Shown: positions 16,956 through 26,753, counted from the first letter of the stretch. The stretch: DNA of 40,845 nt from Synechococcales cyanobacterium RM1_1_8 (GCA_012032745.1 JAAUQQ010000002.1:1-40845); one strand, 5' to 3'. The notes: a model not told the origin generated them from the sequence alone. Program-made: numbers and translations.

Positions 16956-17234
16956 ATGGCACTACCGAAGGTGAAGGACATCCTCAATCTCAGCGCCGAA
17001 GAGATTGCTGAACAAATAGTCGAAGTCAAGCGCGAACTCTTCCAACTGCGGTTTCAACTGGCCACTCGCCAGCTCGAAAAGCCCCATGAGTTCAAGCACA
17101 AGAAGCATCGCCTGGCCCAGCTTTTGACCCTTGAGCGTCAGGTTAATCCCCAGCTCAAGACTCGTAAAGCAAAGCTCCGAGAGAAAGCTAAGGCGGCCAA
17201 GGCCGAGGCAGCCAAGGCGAAAGCCGCTTCTTGA
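16956..17234 (+). CDS. rpmC: 50S ribosomal protein L29
   Basis: L29 binds near the tunnel exit next to L23. ATG 16956 ([20 protein letters not shown]) is the natural start; a TTG at 16950 overlapping the rplP stop would add only two residues. The conserved core is [20 protein letters not shown]. At 92 residues it is longer than most bacterial L29 because of a Lys/Ala-rich tail ([16 protein letters not shown]), a low-complexity extension of a kind seen in some cyanobacteria. Confidence 0.95.
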   Translation: MALPKVKDILNLSAEEIAEQIVEVKRELFQLRFQLATRQLEKPHEFKHKKHRLAQLLTLERQVNPQLKTRKAKLREKAKAAKAEAAKAKAAS

Positions 17235-17304
17235 GTTGAGCCCTGGTCGGCTGGCCCCCCGGCTGAACCAAAACCGTTGTCGTTAGCAGAATCGGGACAA
17301 ACCC

Positions 17305-17550
17305 ATGGCAGTCAAAGAGCGTGTCGGGCTGGTGGTCAGCGACAAGATGGATAAAACCGTTGTGGTGGCCATCGAGAACCGCGCATCTCACCCCAAGTAT
17401 AAAAAAGTGATGGCTCGTACCAAGCGCTACAAAGTGCATGATGAGACGAACCAGTGCAAAGAGGGCGATCGCGTCCGCATCCAAGAAACCCGCCCCCTGA
17501 GCAAAACCAAGCGCTGGACGGTGGCCGAAATTCTCGAGAGCGCCTCCTAG
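17305..17550 (+). CDS. rpsQ: 30S ribosomal protein S17
   Basis: S17 is a primary 16S rRNA-binding protein with an OB fold. The 81-residue product contains [20 protein letters not shown], then [19 protein letters not shown] and [18 protein letters not shown]. The start ATG 17305 is in line with family proteins. A 70-bp gap separates it from rpmC. Confidence 0.97.
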   Translation: MAVKERVGLVVSDKMDKTVVVAIENRASHPKYKKVMARTKRYKVHDETNQCKEGDRVRIQETRPLSKTKRWTVAEILESAS

Positions 17551-17587
17551 CGTCCCCTCGAATCACCCCAATCCAGGAGGAGTCACC

Positions 17588-17953
17588 ATGATTCAGCAGG
17601 AAACCTACCTCAACGTGGCGGACAACAGCGGCGCACGCAAGATCCAGTGCATCCGCGTCCTGGGCAGCAACAGCCGCTATGCCGGCATCGGCGACATCAT
17701 CGTCGGCGTCGTCAAAGATGCGCTGCCCAACATGCCCGTCAAAAAATCCGATGTGATCAAGGCCGTTGTGGTCCGCACTCGCAAAGGTCTACGCCGCGAA
17801 AGTGGCATGAGCATCCGCTTCGATGACAACGCTGCCGTCTTGATCAACGACAGCAACAACCCTCGGGGCACCCGCGTGTTTGGCCCCGTCGCCCGTGAAC
17901 TGCGCGATCGCAACTTCATGAAAATTGTCTCTCTGGCCCCGGAGGTGTTGTAA
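17588..17953 (+). CDS. rplN: 50S ribosomal protein L14
   Basis: L14 forms an inter-subunit bridge. The 121-residue protein begins [20 protein letters not shown], has [20 protein letters not shown] in the centre, and [20 protein letters not shown] towards the end. The start is set by a strong AGGAGG eight to nine bases before ATG 17588. Its stop is immediately followed by the rplX ATG. Confidence 0.97.
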   Translation: MIQQETYLNVADNSGARKIQCIRVLGSNSRYAGIGDIIVGVVKDALPNMPVKKSDVIKAVVVRTRKGLRRESGMSIRFDDNAAVLINDSNNPRGTRVFGPVARELRDRNFMKIVSLAPEVL

Positions 17954-18304
17954 ATGGCCAAGCCATCTAAAAAGTCCATCCATCCCCAAAAGATGCATGT
18001 CAAAAAAGGTGACACTGTCCAAGTGATCACTGGCAAAGACAAAGGCAAAGTCGGCACGGTCCTCCAGGTCTTGCCCAAGATGAGCCGCGTCGTGGTGGAA
18101 GGGGTCAATATTCGCACCAAGCACCTCAAGGCCAAGGCCGAAGGGGAATCGGGTCAGATCGATACCCGCGAAGCCTCCGTTCACAGCTCCAATGTGATGC
18201 TGTATTCCACCAAGGAGAAAGTCGCGAGCCGAATTTGCTACACCTTCACAGAAGATGGTCGCAAGGTTCGCAAGCTGAAGAAGACTGGCGAAATCATCGA
18301 CTAG
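17954..18304 (+). CDS. rplX: 50S ribosomal protein L24
   Basis: L24 initiates 50S assembly. The KOW motif is visible as [20 protein letters not shown] near residues 17-36, followed by [16 protein letters not shown]. At 116 residues it fits cyanobacterial L24. The gene directly abuts the rplN stop, so the two are probably translated together. A 96-bp gap with a 13-bp tandem duplication follows. Confidence 0.96.
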   Translation: MAKPSKKSIHPQKMHVKKGDTVQVITGKDKGKVGTVLQVLPKMSRVVVEGVNIRTKHLKAKAEGESGQIDTREASVHSSNVMLYSTKEKVASRICYTFTEDGRKVRKLKKTGEIID

Positions 18305-18333
18305 GACCGACCTGGTTCGGCTAGTTGCATTTT

Positions 18334-18359
18334 CCCCGCTCCATTCCCCCGCTCCATTC
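18334..18359. repeat. 13-bp tandem duplication in the rplX-rplE spacer
   Basis: Two exact 13-bp units CCCCGCTCCATTC (18334 and 18347) lie 42-67 bases before the rplE start. Confidence 0.7.
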
Positions 18360-18400
18360 CATGGCCTGACCCCGACCAGGCACTATCGCAACAATTCACC

Positions 18401-18943
18401 ATGGCCACCCTTCAACAGCGGTACGAGACCGAAATCGTACCCAAGCTCAAAGAACAATTTAGCTACACCAATATTCACCAAGTCCCCAAGTTGCTAAAAG
18501 TGACAATCAACCGGGGCTTGGGCGAGGCATCCCAGAATGCCAAAGCACTGGAATCCTCCCTGAGTGAAATTGCCATGATCACGGGCCAAAAACCTGTGGT
18601 CACCCGCTCCCGGAAGGCGATCGCCGGCTTCAAAATCCGCGAAGGCATGCCCGTCGGCATCGCAGTCACCCTGCGCCGCCACCGCATGTACGCCTTCATG
18701 GACCGCCTCATCAACCTGTCACTGCCTCGCATTCGCGACTTCCGTGGCATCAGCCCCAAAAGCTTTGACGGTCGAGGCAACTACACCCTAGGGGTTCGAG
18801 AACAGCTCATCTTCCCTGAAGTGAGCTACGACAAGATCGACCAGATTCGCGGCATGGACATCTCCATCGTCACCACGGCGAATACTGATGAGGAGGGCCG
18901 CGCCCTTCTGAAGGAAATGGGCATGCCCTTCCGGGATAACTGA
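18401..18943 (+). CDS. rplE: 50S ribosomal protein L5
   Basis: L5 binds 5S rRNA and touches S13 and P-site tRNA. The 180-residue product includes [40 protein letters not shown], and [20 protein letters not shown] with [14 protein letters not shown]. The start at ATG 18401 gives the family N-terminus ([19 protein letters not shown]). Complete and in frame. Confidence 0.97.
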   Translation: MATLQQRYETEIVPKLKEQFSYTNIHQVPKLLKVTINRGLGEASQNAKALESSLSEIAMITGQKPVVTRSRKAIAGFKIREGMPVGIAVTLRRHRMYAFMDRLINLSLPRIRDFRGISPKSFDGRGNYTLGVREQLIFPEVSYDKIDQIRGMDISIVTTANTDEEGRALLKEMGMPFRDN

Positions 18944-18968
18944 GGCAGTTCCAAGTAAGGAAAGACTT

Positions 18969-19370
18969 ATGGCGGTTAACGATCCAATTGCAGATATGCT
19001 GACGCGCATTCGGAATGCGAATATGGCGCGCCATGCAACCACCTCCATCCCTGCCAGCCGCATGCTCCACAGCATCGCCAAGGTGATGGAAAGCGAAGGC
19101 TTCATCTCCAACGTCAAAGAAGAGGGCGAAGGGATTGCTCGCACAATCACCGTTTCCCTCAAGTACAACGAACAGACTCGCCAGCCCGTCATTCGGCGCT
19201 TGCAGCGAGTCAGCAAACCCGGTTTGCGGGTCTATGCCAACCGCAAGGAACTGCCCCGCGTGTTGGGTGGCATCGGCGTCGCCATCATCTCCACGTCCAA
19301 GGGCATCATGACCGATCGCCAAGCTCGGCGCGAAGGCGTGGGCGGCGAAGTCCTCTGCTACCTCTGGTAG
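18969..19370 (+). CDS. rpsH: 30S ribosomal protein S8
   Basis: S8 binds the central domain of 16S rRNA. The 133-residue protein starts [20 protein letters not shown] and ends in the diagnostic [20 protein letters not shown] followed by VLCYLW. It lies 25 bp after rplE. In E. coli S8 represses its own operon; no matching site was looked for successfully here. No rpsN lies upstream, as is usual in cyanobacteria. Confidence 0.97.
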   Translation: MAVNDPIADMLTRIRNANMARHATTSIPASRMLHSIAKVMESEGFISNVKEEGEGIARTITVSLKYNEQTRQPVIRRLQRVSKPGLRVYANRKELPRVLGGIGVAIISTSKGIMTDRQARREGVGGEVLCYLW

Positions 19371-19410
19371 TGACCACGATTGGCCCGATTGGTCAAGTCG
19401 GTTATGCCCG

Positions 19411-19470
19411 TAGGCCAGTCACTAACAGGCCAGTCACCCGCAGGCCAGCCACCCGCAGGCCACCTTGCCA
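19411..19470. repeat. 15-bp minisatellite, four units, in the rpsH-rplF spacer
   Basis: Four head-to-tail 15-bp units: TAGGCCAGTCACTAA, CAGGCCAGTCACCCG, CAGGCCAGCCACCCG and CAGGCCACCTTGCCA (starting 19411, 19426, 19441, 19456). The central two differ by one base, the outer ones are more diverged. The array fills much of the 161-bp spacer. Confidence 0.85.
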
Positions 19471-19531
19471 GCAGGTTATCCCCACAGCAGACCCCTCCCA
19501 TGTCTAGCGCCGTTATCTAGGAGCTATCCCC

Positions 19532-20077
19532 GTGTCCCGTATTGGTAAGCGTCCCATCCCCATTCCAGACAAGGTTCAAGTCACCCTGGCTGGGAATCAG
19601 GTCTCCGTCAAAGGCCCCAAGGGAGAACTCTCCCGCGAACTGCCCGTCGGCGTGTCCGTCGAGCAGGTTGACAACATGGTCGTCGTCAATCGCGACAACG
19701 ACTCTCGCACATCCCGCGAGCGCCACGGCCTTTGCCGCACCCTGGTGGCCAACATGGTTGATGGCGTTTCCAGCGGCTTCAGCAAAAAGCTGGAGATCAT
19801 CGGCGTGGGCTACCGTGCCCAGCTCAAGGGTAAGACCCTGGTGATGAACCTGGGCTACAGCAATCCCGTGGAAATGGAGCCCCCCGAGGGCATCACCTTC
19901 GAGATGGAAGGCAAGAGCAATACCACGGTAATCGTCAGCGGCATCAGCAAAGAGCTGGTGGGCAACACCGCTGCCCGCGTTCGCGCGGCCCGTCCGCCCG
20001 AGCCCTACAAAGGTAAAGGTGTACGCTACGACGGGGAGCAAGTCCGTCGCAAAGCTGGCAAGTCAGGTAAGAAGTAG
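19532..20077 (+). CDS. rplF: 50S ribosomal protein L6
   Basis: L6 stabilises the factor-binding region near the sarcin-ricin loop. The 181-residue product begins [20 protein letters not shown] and contains [20 protein letters not shown]. It ends with the conserved [20 protein letters not shown]. The GTG at 19532 is the expected start. It is preceded by the minisatellite spacer, which makes this the largest gap of the spc part of the cluster. Confidence 0.97.
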   Translation: MSRIGKRPIPIPDKVQVTLAGNQVSVKGPKGELSRELPVGVSVEQVDNMVVVNRDNDSRTSRERHGLCRTLVANMVDGVSSGFSKKLEIIGVGYRAQLKGKTLVMNLGYSNPVEMEPPEGITFEMEGKSNTTVIVSGISKELVGNTAARVRAARPPEPYKGKGVRYDGEQVRRKAGKSGKK

Positions 20078-20084
20078 ATAAGCC

Positions 20085-20447
20085 ATGAAATACTCCCGTA
20101 AGCAATCCACCCAACGTCGCCACCAGCGCATTCGCCGCAAGCTCTCGGGCACCGCTGAGCGTCCCCGTTTGGCTGTGTTTCGCTCCAACAACCACATCTA
20201 TGTCCAGCTCGTGGATGATGTGGCCCAGCACACCCTGGCCTGTGCATCGACGGTGGATCCAGAGCTGAAGACCGCCCTAGGGGCGACGGCCAACTGTGAT
20301 GCCTCCGGCAAGGTCGGCGAGCTGATTGCCAAGCGTGCCCTGGAGAAGGGTCTGAAGCAGGTGGTTTTTGATCGCGGTGGCAACATCTACCACGGTCGCA
20401 TCAAAGCCTTGGCAGAGGGCGCTCGCTCTGCCGGTTTAGACTTTTAA
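20085..20447 (+). CDS. rplR: 50S ribosomal protein L18
   Basis: L18 binds 5S rRNA. The 120-residue protein has [40 protein letters not shown] and the C-terminal [20 protein letters not shown] block, ending GLDF as is typical. It starts seven bases after the rplF stop. Confidence 0.97.
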   Translation: MKYSRKQSTQRRHQRIRRKLSGTAERPRLAVFRSNNHIYVQLVDDVAQHTLACASTVDPELKTALGATANCDASGKVGELIAKRALEKGLKQVVFDRGGNIYHGRIKALAEGARSAGLDF

Positions 20448-20584
20448 TCCATTTGGAAGCGATTTTGAAAGCCGTGGGGCTCAGCCCTGGGATGCAATCT
20501 CGATCCCCAGGTTGATCGATGCAAACGCTGATCGGTGCAACCATCGATGCAAGTATTGATAGACACAAGGACTAAAGCAAACTC

Positions 20585-21150
20585 ATGACTAACGCGGGTG
20601 GCGGTGGTGGCGGTGGTAATAATCGCCGGAAAAGCAGTGGCAACAACAAGGACCGGAACCGGGAGAAGGATTCGGAGTGGCAGGAGCGGGTGATTCAAAT
20701 CCGCCGCGTCACCAAGGTCGTCAAGGGCGGTAAAAAGCTCAGCTTCCGGGCGATCGTCGTTGTGGGCAACGAGAAAGGCCAAGTCGGCGTCGGCGTCGGC
20801 AAGGCTGCCGATGTGGTCGGTGCGGTGCGCAAGGGCGTGGCCGATGGCAAAAAAACCTTGATTACGGTGCCCCTGACCCGCAGCAATTCTATTCCCCAGC
20901 CCATTCAGGGCATTTCAGGAGCGGCGAAGGTAATGACTCGCCCCGCAGCACCGGTACCGGTGTAATTGCCGGTGGCGCGGTGCGAACGGTTCTGGAGCTG
21001 GCTGGCGTCAAGAATGTCTTGGCCAAGCAGTTGGGATCTAGCAACCCCCTAAACAACGCCAGGGCGACCTTGGATGCCCTGGGCAATTTGCGCACCCTGG
21101 GCGATGTGGCCTCTGAGCGAGGTATCCCCCTGGAGCAGCTCTACGGTTAA
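20585..21150 (+). CDS. rpsE: 30S ribosomal protein S5 (missing base at 20951)
   Basis: S5 contributes to decoding fidelity and mRNA unwinding. An N-terminal Gly-rich tail ([15 protein letters not shown]) precedes the double-stranded RNA-binding domain ([39 protein letters not shown]). After MTRPAAP the frame is lost at CC 20951-20952. One extra C gives [20 protein letters not shown] and the rest of domain 2, ending GIPLEQLYG at TAA 21148-21150. Restored length is 188 residues, a little long because of the Gly-rich tail. S5 is essential, so a sequencing error is the likely cause. Confidence 0.93.
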
Positions 21151-21275
21151 AGACGACTGGGGCGAGGGAGTTGCGATCGAGGGCCTCTGCGCCCCAGTTC
21201 TGCATTCCCTAGCCCCCCAATCTAGGCCTCCAAACCTGAGCCCCCAGACCTGAATTACAGATAGAGAAAAAAGCC

Positions 21276-21749
21276 ATGAGAATGCAGGATATTGGCCCCC
21301 AGAAGGGCTCGAAGAAACGTGCCCGCCGCGTGGGTCGCGGCATCGCCGCTGGCCAAGGTGCAAGCTGTGGCTTTGGGATGCGGGGCCAGAAGTCTCGCTC
21401 CGGTCGTCCCACTCGCCCTGGCTTTGAGGGTGGCCAAATGCCCCTCTATCGCCGGGTGCCCAAGCTCAAGCACTTCAAGGTGATCAACCCCAAGGTTTAC
21501 ACCGTGATCAATGTGGGCAGGCTGGCTGGCTTGGCTGCCAACAGCGAGGTCAACATGGCATCGTTGCTGGCTGCGGGCATTGTCACCTCCAACGATGGAC
21601 CCCTGAAAATTTTGGGCGATGGTGAGCTCAGCGTGGCACTCCAGGTGGAAGCGGCTGCCTTTACGGCCTCTGCAAAGTCTAAGATTGAGGCAGCGGGCGG
21701 TAGCTGCACGGTGGTGACGCGCCAGGCGGCTGCCGCTGAAGCTGCTTAG
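21276..21749 (+). CDS. rplO: 50S ribosomal protein L15
   Basis: L15 is a late-assembly protein connecting domains of 23S rRNA. The 157-residue product has [40 protein letters not shown] and [20 protein letters not shown], all hallmarks of L15. The C-terminal tail is Ala-rich and somewhat longer than average. rpmD (L30) is absent between rpsE and rplO, as in other cyanobacteria. Confidence 0.97.
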   Translation: MRMQDIGPQKGSKKRARRVGRGIAAGQGASCGFGMRGQKSRSGRPTRPGFEGGQMPLYRRVPKLKHFKVINPKVYTVINVGRLAGLAANSEVNMASLLAAGIVTSNDGPLKILGDGELSVALQVEAAAFTASAKSKIEAAGGSCTVVTRQAAAAEAA

Positions 21750-21908
21750 AATGGCGGCGATGAAGCGTCCTGGGGTTGGGCGATCGCTTCTGGGCCAGAT
21801 CGCCTAGGAGCGATTTTGCCGCTCTTCCGTCCAATCCCCCGTTACGCCGCCCAGTTTTAACTCCCAGTCTCCACTCACTGACGACCTGATCTATTGAGGA
21901 ATGCCGCT

Positions 21909-23228
21909 ATGGTAACCAATCGGGGAAAAGCTCCCACCGCCCAGGAAACCTTCTTGCAAATGGCCCAGGCCGCCGGATTGCGGGGGCGAGTGTTGGTGAC
22001 GATTGGTCTGCTGTTGCTGGTGCGGGTGGGCATTGCCATTCCGCTGCCGGGCATCGATCGCCTGCGCTTTTCCCAAGCCTTGAGTAGCAATACCGGCTTG
22101 GGTGGCGTGCTGGGATTCTTGGATATTTTTACGGGGGGCGGCCTGTCGGCCCTGGGGGTTTTTGCCCTGGGCATTCTGCCTTTTATTAATGCCTCAATTA
22201 TTATTCAGCTTTTGACCGCTGCCCTGCCCTCCCTGGAGGACTTGCAGAAGAATGAAGGTGAGGCGGGTCGCCGCAAGATCTCCCAGGTGACGCGCTACAT
22301 TGCCCTGGTCTGGTCGATTTTGCAGGGTTCAGCGATCGCCATCTGGGTCAACGCCTATGCCTACGACCCCGGCCCCCAATTTATTGTTCAGACCGTCGTT
22401 GCCCTGTCTGCGGGCTCCATGTTTGTCATGTGGCTGGGGGAGCTGATCACCGAAAAGGGCATTGGCAACGGCGCTTCGCTGCTGATTTTCGTCAACATCG
22501 TTGCGACCCTCCCCCTGTCCCTGGGCAACACGATCGAGCTGGCCCAGAATGACCAGAATGCCGTCGGTGGCATCATCATTCTTGCCCTGGTCTTCCTGCT
22601 GACCATTGTCGGCATTGTCTTTATTCAGGAAGGCACTCGAAAAATTCCGATCATCTCCGCCCGTCGTCAGGTGGGCCGCCGCATGTACCAGGAGCGCAGC
22701 AGCTACCTGCCCCTGCGCCTCAACCAGGGCGGCGTTATGCCGATCATTTTTGCTTCAACGGTGTTGATTTTGCCCGCCTACGCCGCCCAGGTGTTCAGCG
22801 AGAATGAGTTGGTGGTGCGCATTGTAGGCTATCTCCAGCCCAATGGACCGACCCCCTGGGCCTATGCCCTGTTCTACCTGACGCTGATTTTGTTCTTCAG
22901 CTATTTCTACGCATCCTTGATCATCAATCCCGTGGACCTATCCCAAAATCTCAAAAAGATGGGCTCCAGCATTCCTGGCATCCGTCCAGGGCGGGCCACC
23001 AGTGAGTACATCGGCAAGGTGCTGAATCGCCTGACCCTTCTGGGGGCGTTGTTCCTCGGGTTCGTGGCGATCGTACCCACGGCGGTGGAGAGCGCCACGC
23101 GGGTGCAGACATTCCAGGGTTTTGGAGCCACATCGCTGCTGATTCTGGTAGGCGTTGCTATCGATACCTCTCGCCAGGTTCAAACCTACGTGATCTCCCA
23201 GCGCTATGAGGGCATGGTCAAGCAGTAG
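21909..23228 (+). CDS. secY: Preprotein translocase subunit SecY
   Basis: SecY forms the protein-conducting channel of the plasma and thylakoid membranes. ATG 21909 is chosen because GAGGA (21896-21900) lies eight bases upstream; an earlier TTG at 21894 overlaps that site. The 439-residue protein has ten predicted membrane helices. Family motifs include AIPLPGIDRLRF near the start, LGILPFINASIIIQLLTA, and LNQGGVMPIIFASTVLILPA. The cytoplasmic loop ARRQVGRRMYQERSSYLPLR matches the ribosome/SecA contact region. It is complete and sits in the standard position between rplO and adk. Confidence 0.97.
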   Translation: MVTNRGKAPTAQETFLQMAQAAGLRGRVLVTIGLLLLVRVGIAIPLPGIDRLRFSQALSSNTGLGGVLGFLDIFTGGGLSALGVFALGILPFINASIIIQLLTAALPSLEDLQKNEGEAGRRKISQVTRYIALVWSILQGSAIAIWVNAYAYDPGPQFIVQTVVALSAGSMFVMWLGELITEKGIGNGASLLIFVNIVATLPLSLGNTIELAQNDQNAVGGIIILALVFLLTIVGIVFIQEGTRKIPIISARRQVGRRMYQERSSYLPLRLNQGGVMPIIFASTVLILPAYAAQVFSENELVVRIVGYLQPNGPTPWAYALFYLTLILFFSYFYASLIINPVDLSQNLKKMGSSIPGIRPGRATSEYIGKVLNRLTLLGALFLGFVAIVPTAVESATRVQTFQGFGATSLLILVGVAIDTSRQVQTYVISQRYEGMVKQ

Positions 23229-23298
23229 ATTGCTCCGGAGTCCATGACCCTAGCGGGAATCGATAGACTCGCTCGCTGAAGTTTCAGGTGATTTATCC

Positions 23299-23328
23299 AT
23301 CCCAAGGTGAAGTATCCCAAGGTGAAGT
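23299..23328. repeat. 15-bp tandem duplication in the adk leader
   Basis: Two exact copies of ATCCCAAGGTGAAGT (23299 and 23314) sit directly before the adk GTG at 23330. The second copy supplies AAGGTGAA as the probable ribosome-binding site, so the duplication creates two potential sites. Confidence 0.8.
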
Positions 23329-23329
23329 T

Positions 23330-23881
23330 GTGAAGCGCTTTATTTTTCTCGGCCCCCCCGGCGCAGGTAAGGGAACCCAGGCCGTTCAACTGTCAGAGGG
23401 AGCAGCGATCGCCCATATCTCCACGGGCGACATTCTTCGCGCCGCCGTCAAAGCCCAGACCCCCCTGGGCATGAAGGCCGATGACTACATGTCGCGCGGC
23501 GACCTGGTCCCCGATTCCCTGGTTTTGAACCTGGTCAAAGAGCGCCTGGCCGAAGCCGATGCCCAAGAGGGCTGGATTTTGGATGGCTTTCCCCGCAACG
23601 CGGCCCAGGCCGCTTCCCTGGATGATTTGCTGGGGGCGATCGGTCAGACCTCAGACTGCACCGTCAACTTTGAAGTCCCGGACGATGTCCTCGTCCAGCG
23701 ATTGCTCCAGCGGGGTCGCAAGGACGACACCGAAGCGGTCATTCGCCACCGTCTCGGCGTCTATCGGGAGCAAACCGCTCCCCTGATTGATTTTTATCAG
23801 TCTCGCCAAAAGCTCGTCTCCATTGATGGCAATACCGATGTGGCGACGGTGGCGAGTTCACTGCGAGCCTTTATCCACTAG
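23330..23881 (+). CDS. adk: Adenylate kinase
   Basis: Catalyses ATP + AMP = 2 ADP. The P-loop [11 protein letters not shown] follows VKRFIFL at the N-terminus. The AMP-binding part reads [20 protein letters not shown], and [14 protein letters not shown] is the adenylate-kinase signature. The 183-residue length is the short-LID form usual in cyanobacteria. The frame is open from a GTG at 23288, but those extra residues come from the 15-bp duplication, so GTG 23330 is preferred. It is 101 bp after secY. Confidence 0.95.
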   Translation: MKRFIFLGPPGAGKGTQAVQLSEGAAIAHISTGDILRAAVKAQTPLGMKADDYMSRGDLVPDSLVLNLVKERLAEADAQEGWILDGFPRNAAQAASLDDLLGAIGQTSDCTVNFEVPDDVLVQRLLQRGRKDDTEAVIRHRLGVYREQTAPLIDFYQSRQKLVSIDGNTDVATVASSLRAFIH

Positions 23882-23993
23882 GGTCTTGTCCCAGGGCGAT
23901 CGCCCCTCAGCCCTAGACCAAGCCCAGATTCGACTTCCCTCAGAATTTTCCCACCGCCTAGTCCCCTATGCACAATCAAGGAGCTCACCCAGT

Positions 23994-24218
23994 TTGTCTA
24001 AGCAAGATCTGATTGAAATGGAAGGAACTGTGGTAGATTCCCTCCCCAACGCCATGTTTCGCGTTGACTTGGACAATGGCTTCAACGTCCTAGCCCACAT
24101 CTCTGGCAAGATTCGGCGGAACTACATCAAAATTCTGCCGGGCGATCGCGTCAAGGTCGAACTCACCCCCTACGACCTCAGCAAAGGCCGGATCACCTAT
24201 CGCCTGCGAAAGCGCTAG
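23994..24218 (+). CDS. infA: Translation initiation factor IF-1
   Basis: IF-1 binds the 30S A site during initiation. TTG 23994 is the start, supported by AAGGAG ten bases upstream (23978-23983). It gives 74 residues beginning [20 protein letters not shown] and ending [15 protein letters not shown], matching IF-1 along its whole OB fold. A later ATG would lose conserved residues, and open frame upstream of the TTG has no IF-1 similarity. The use of TTG is unusual enough that gene finders may miss it. Confidence 0.95.
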   Translation: MSKQDLIEMEGTVVDSLPNAMFRVDLDNGFNVLAHISGKIRRNYIKILPGDRVKVELTPYDLSKGRITYRLRKR

Positions 24219-24311
24219 GTGAATTTGTCGTTTTGGAACCCTCTCCCGCAAACGGCTCAAAAAAACCTCAGGATTGCCAGCGACTGACGGTTTTAGGGAT
24301 GCCTTTCCCTG

Positions 24312-24317
24312 TATAAT
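24312..24317 (+). promoter_or_regulatory. Candidate -10 box (TATAAT) upstream of rpmJ
   Basis: A perfect TATAAT lies 32 bases before the rpmJ ATG in the 130-bp infA-rpmJ spacer. A good -35 at 17 bp is not visible. It may be an internal promoter for rpmJ-rpsM-rpsK-rpoA. Confidence 0.4.
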
Positions 24318-24348
24318 TGCTGGTTTGTAGAATTGTACCGGTGTCGGC

Positions 24349-24465
24349 ATGAAAGTTAGAGCGTCCGTAAAACCCATGTGTGACAAATGCCGTGTGATTC
24401 GCCGCCGTGGGCGCATCATGGTGATTTGTTCGGTCAACCCCAAGCACAAGCAGCGTCAGGGCTAA
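24349..24465 (+). CDS. rpmJ: 50S ribosomal protein L36
   Basis: A 38-residue zinc-ribbon protein: [20 protein letters not shown], then [17 protein letters not shown]. The Cys-x2-Cys, a third Cys and a His form the zinc site of the C+ type L36. It has one residue more (Val in CSVNP) than the 37-residue form I recall in cyanobacteria. The start ATG 24349 lies after the TATAAT-containing spacer. Confidence 0.95.
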   Translation: MKVRASVKPMCDKCRVIRRRGRIMVICSVNPKHKQRQG

Positions 24466-24637
24466 CACCCAACTCGGTGGCCCAAACTGAGGTCTGATTG
24501 GCCAGCAGCGGCTGGAGTGAGTATCGGTCTGGACAAGCAGCGGCTGAAGTTCAAAACAGTTGACGTTCAAAGACAGCCGAAAAGGCAGTCGAAAAGACAG
24601 TTGAATAGCTAAACGAGAGCGATTAGGGAGAAAGTGC

Positions 24638-25018
24638 GTGGCTCGGATTTCTGGAGTTGATTTACCGCGAGAAAAGCGGATTGAAGTAGGTCTGACCTAC
24701 ATCTATGGCATTGGGGCAACCCGCGCGAGGGAAGTGCTGGCGAAGACGGGTGTGAACCCAGACATTCGCGTGCGCGACCTGGAAGATGGCGACATCACCA
24801 AGCTGAGAGAGGCCGTCGAAGGCGACTACCAAATCGAGGGTGACCTGCGCCGCCTCGAAGCCATGAACATCAAGCGCTTGATGGACATCGGCAGCTACCG
24901 AGGCCGTCGCCACCGGGCAGGCCTGCCCGTACGAGGACAGCGGACCCAAACCAACGCTCGCACCCGTCGCGGCGGCAAGCGTACCATCGCGGGCAAGAAA
25001 AAGGCTCCGAAGAAGTAA
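24638..25018 (+). CDS. rpsM: 30S ribosomal protein S13
   Basis: S13 bridges the 30S head to the 50S subunit and contacts P-site tRNA. The 126-residue protein starts at GTG 24638 ([20 protein letters not shown]), has [20 protein letters not shown], and ends [16 protein letters not shown]-like ([20 protein letters not shown]). AGGGAGA precedes the start. The 172-bp spacer before it has several short degenerate repeats (AGCAGCGGCTG twice, and GAAAAG-type units). Confidence 0.97.
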   Translation: MARISGVDLPREKRIEVGLTYIYGIGATRAREVLAKTGVNPDIRVRDLEDGDITKLREAVEGDYQIEGDLRRLEAMNIKRLMDIGSYRGRRHRAGLPVRGQRTQTNARTRRGGKRTIAGKKKAPKK

Positions 25019-25154
25019 CGCTAGACCTTCCCCCTGGGAGGGGAGCGCTCCGACCATTGCCCTGGCCCCTTGCCGTGGCAGTGCCCCTGCGAAATTCATC
25101 GCCACGGCGGTGGTTTGACCAACCTTCGTTTTATTTGTTTGCTTAGGAAGACAT

Positions 25155-25547
25155 ATGGCTCGGCCAACCAAAAGATCTGGTGCAAAGAAAAGTAAGCGCA
25201 ACGTACCCAACGGCGTTGCCCACATCCGTTCCACCTTCAACAACACAATTGTGTCCATCACTGACCCCACAGGCGAAGTGATCTCCTGGGCCTCCGCAGG
25301 CTCCAGTGGCTTCAAGGGTGCTAAAAAAGGCACGCCTTTTGCGGCTCAAACCGCTGCTGAGGGTGCAGGCCGCAAGGCCATGGACCAAGGCATGCGCCAA
25401 GTAGAAGTCATGGTCAGCGGCCCTGGTGCTGGCCGCGAGACCGCCATCCGCGCCCTCCAAGGGGCCGGTTTGGAAATCACCCTAATCCGGGATGTGACTC
25501 CCATTCCCCACAATGGTTGCCGTCCTCCCAAGCGCCGTCGCGTCTAG
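25155..25547 (+). CDS. rpsK: 30S ribosomal protein S11
   Basis: S11 lies on the 30S platform near the E site. The 130-residue product includes [40 protein letters not shown], and the C-terminal [19 protein letters not shown]. Complete. A strong hairpin lies between it and rpoA. Confidence 0.97.
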   Translation: MARPTKRSGAKKSKRNVPNGVAHIRSTFNNTIVSITDPTGEVISWASAGSSGFKGAKKGTPFAAQTAAEGAGRKAMDQGMRQVEVMVSGPGAGRETAIRALQGAGLEITLIRDVTPIPHNGCRPPKRRRV

Positions 25548-25560
25548 GGAGACTCGGAGT

Positions 25561-25589
25561 CTGCTCTTGGGCAACCTGCCCAAGAGCAG
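25561..25589 (+). terminator. Strong 13-bp hairpin between rpsK and rpoA (terminator or attenuator-like)
   Basis: CTGCTCTTGGGCA (25561-25573) and TGCCCAAGAGCAG (25577-25589) pair perfectly around ACC, directly after a smaller AGACT/AGTCT dyad at 25550-25562. Only TTTG follows, so strong intrinsic termination is doubtful. It could be an attenuator or an RNase processing site setting rpoA levels. Confidence 0.5.
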
Positions 25590-25669
25590 TTTGAACGTTC
25601 GATGCAGTTCAGCCAGGGCCGAGCGCCGAATGCAAGGGCGATAGTGGTTTTGGTGAATAAGATAGGAAG

Positions 25670-26613
25670 GTGAGCTTAGTGGCATTTCAAGTTGAATGCG
25701 TAGATACGACGGTGGCGAAGGATCAGAGTCAATATGGCAAATTTGTCATCGACTCACTTGAACGGGGCCAGGGAACGACGGTGGGCAACGCTCTCCGCCG
25801 GACGTTGCTAGCGAACCTTGGCGGCACTGCCATCACGGCAGTTCGCATTGCTGGGGTGAGCCATGAATTCGCCACTATTCCTGGGGTTCGGGAAGATGTG
25901 CTCGACATTTTGCTCAACGTCAAGCAAATCGTGCTCAATTCCACCATTGATCAGCCCCAGATTGGCCGTTTGCACGTCCAGGGCCCAGCCATGGTGACGG
26001 CGGGCCACATTGACATCAGCCCCGATGTGGAACTGGTCAACCCCAACCAGTACATCGCCACGATCGCCGCCGGGGCCAACCTTGAAATGGAGTTCAAGGC
26101 GGAGCGGGGCCAGGGCTATCGCACCTTTGAACGGGGCCGGGAAGATGTCACGGCCATGGATTTTCTCCAAATCGATGCTGTGTTCATGCCGGTTCACAAA
26201 GTGAACTACACCGTTGAGGCCACCCTCTCCCTGGAGAACGATGAAACCGATCGCGTCACCCTGGAGATCTGGACCAACGGCAGCCTCACCCCCCAGGAGG
26301 CCCTGAGCGAAGCCTCCAACAAGTTGGTTGAGCTATTCAACCGCTGCGGGAAATCAACTTTGAGGCCCCCGGCGAAGAAGAGCCCCAGGAGCGCCCCGAG
26401 AGCCAGGTGCCGATCGAAGAGCTACAGCTCTCCGTGCGAGCCTACAACTGCCTCAAGCGCGCCCAGATCAACACCGTGGCCGACCTGCTGGACTACAGCC
26501 AGGAAGACCTGTTGGAGATCAAAAACTTCGGCCAGAAATCTGCCGAAGAAGTGGTGGAAGCCTTGCAGCAGCGCCTAGGCATCACCCTGCCCCAATCGAA
26601 GCACAACGGCTAG
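25670..26613 (+). CDS. rpoA: RNA polymerase subunit alpha (missing base at 26341)
   Basis: The alpha subunit nucleates RNA polymerase assembly and contacts activators and UP elements. The N-terminal domain is normal ([40 protein letters not shown]). The frame breaks at CC 26341-26342. One C restores [20 protein letters not shown] and the C-terminal domain [53 protein letters not shown]. Restored length is 314 residues, standard. The start at GTG 25670 ([12 protein letters not shown]) has AGGAAGG upstream. The break falls exactly in the linker between domains, but rpoA is essential and split alpha is not known in this group, so an error is most likely. Confidence 0.93.
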
Positions 26614-26753
26614 GGCCCCAAATCGCCCGAGCGTTCAGCAGCTCGCTTGTTCGGGCCTTGGCCCCTGGGCCTTGCTTCCTGCAGGGCTCGGTGTGGCGAA
26701 TTCCCCCCCAACCCAACTATTCAAATCACCCTAGGGAGAAGGACCGTCCCCCC

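Noticed and set aside
26330-26350. Programmed ribosomal frameshifting in rpoA and the other broken genes
   Set aside because: No slippery heptamer with downstream pseudoknot was seen; the same missing C/G pattern occurs in unrelated genes, favouring sequence error.
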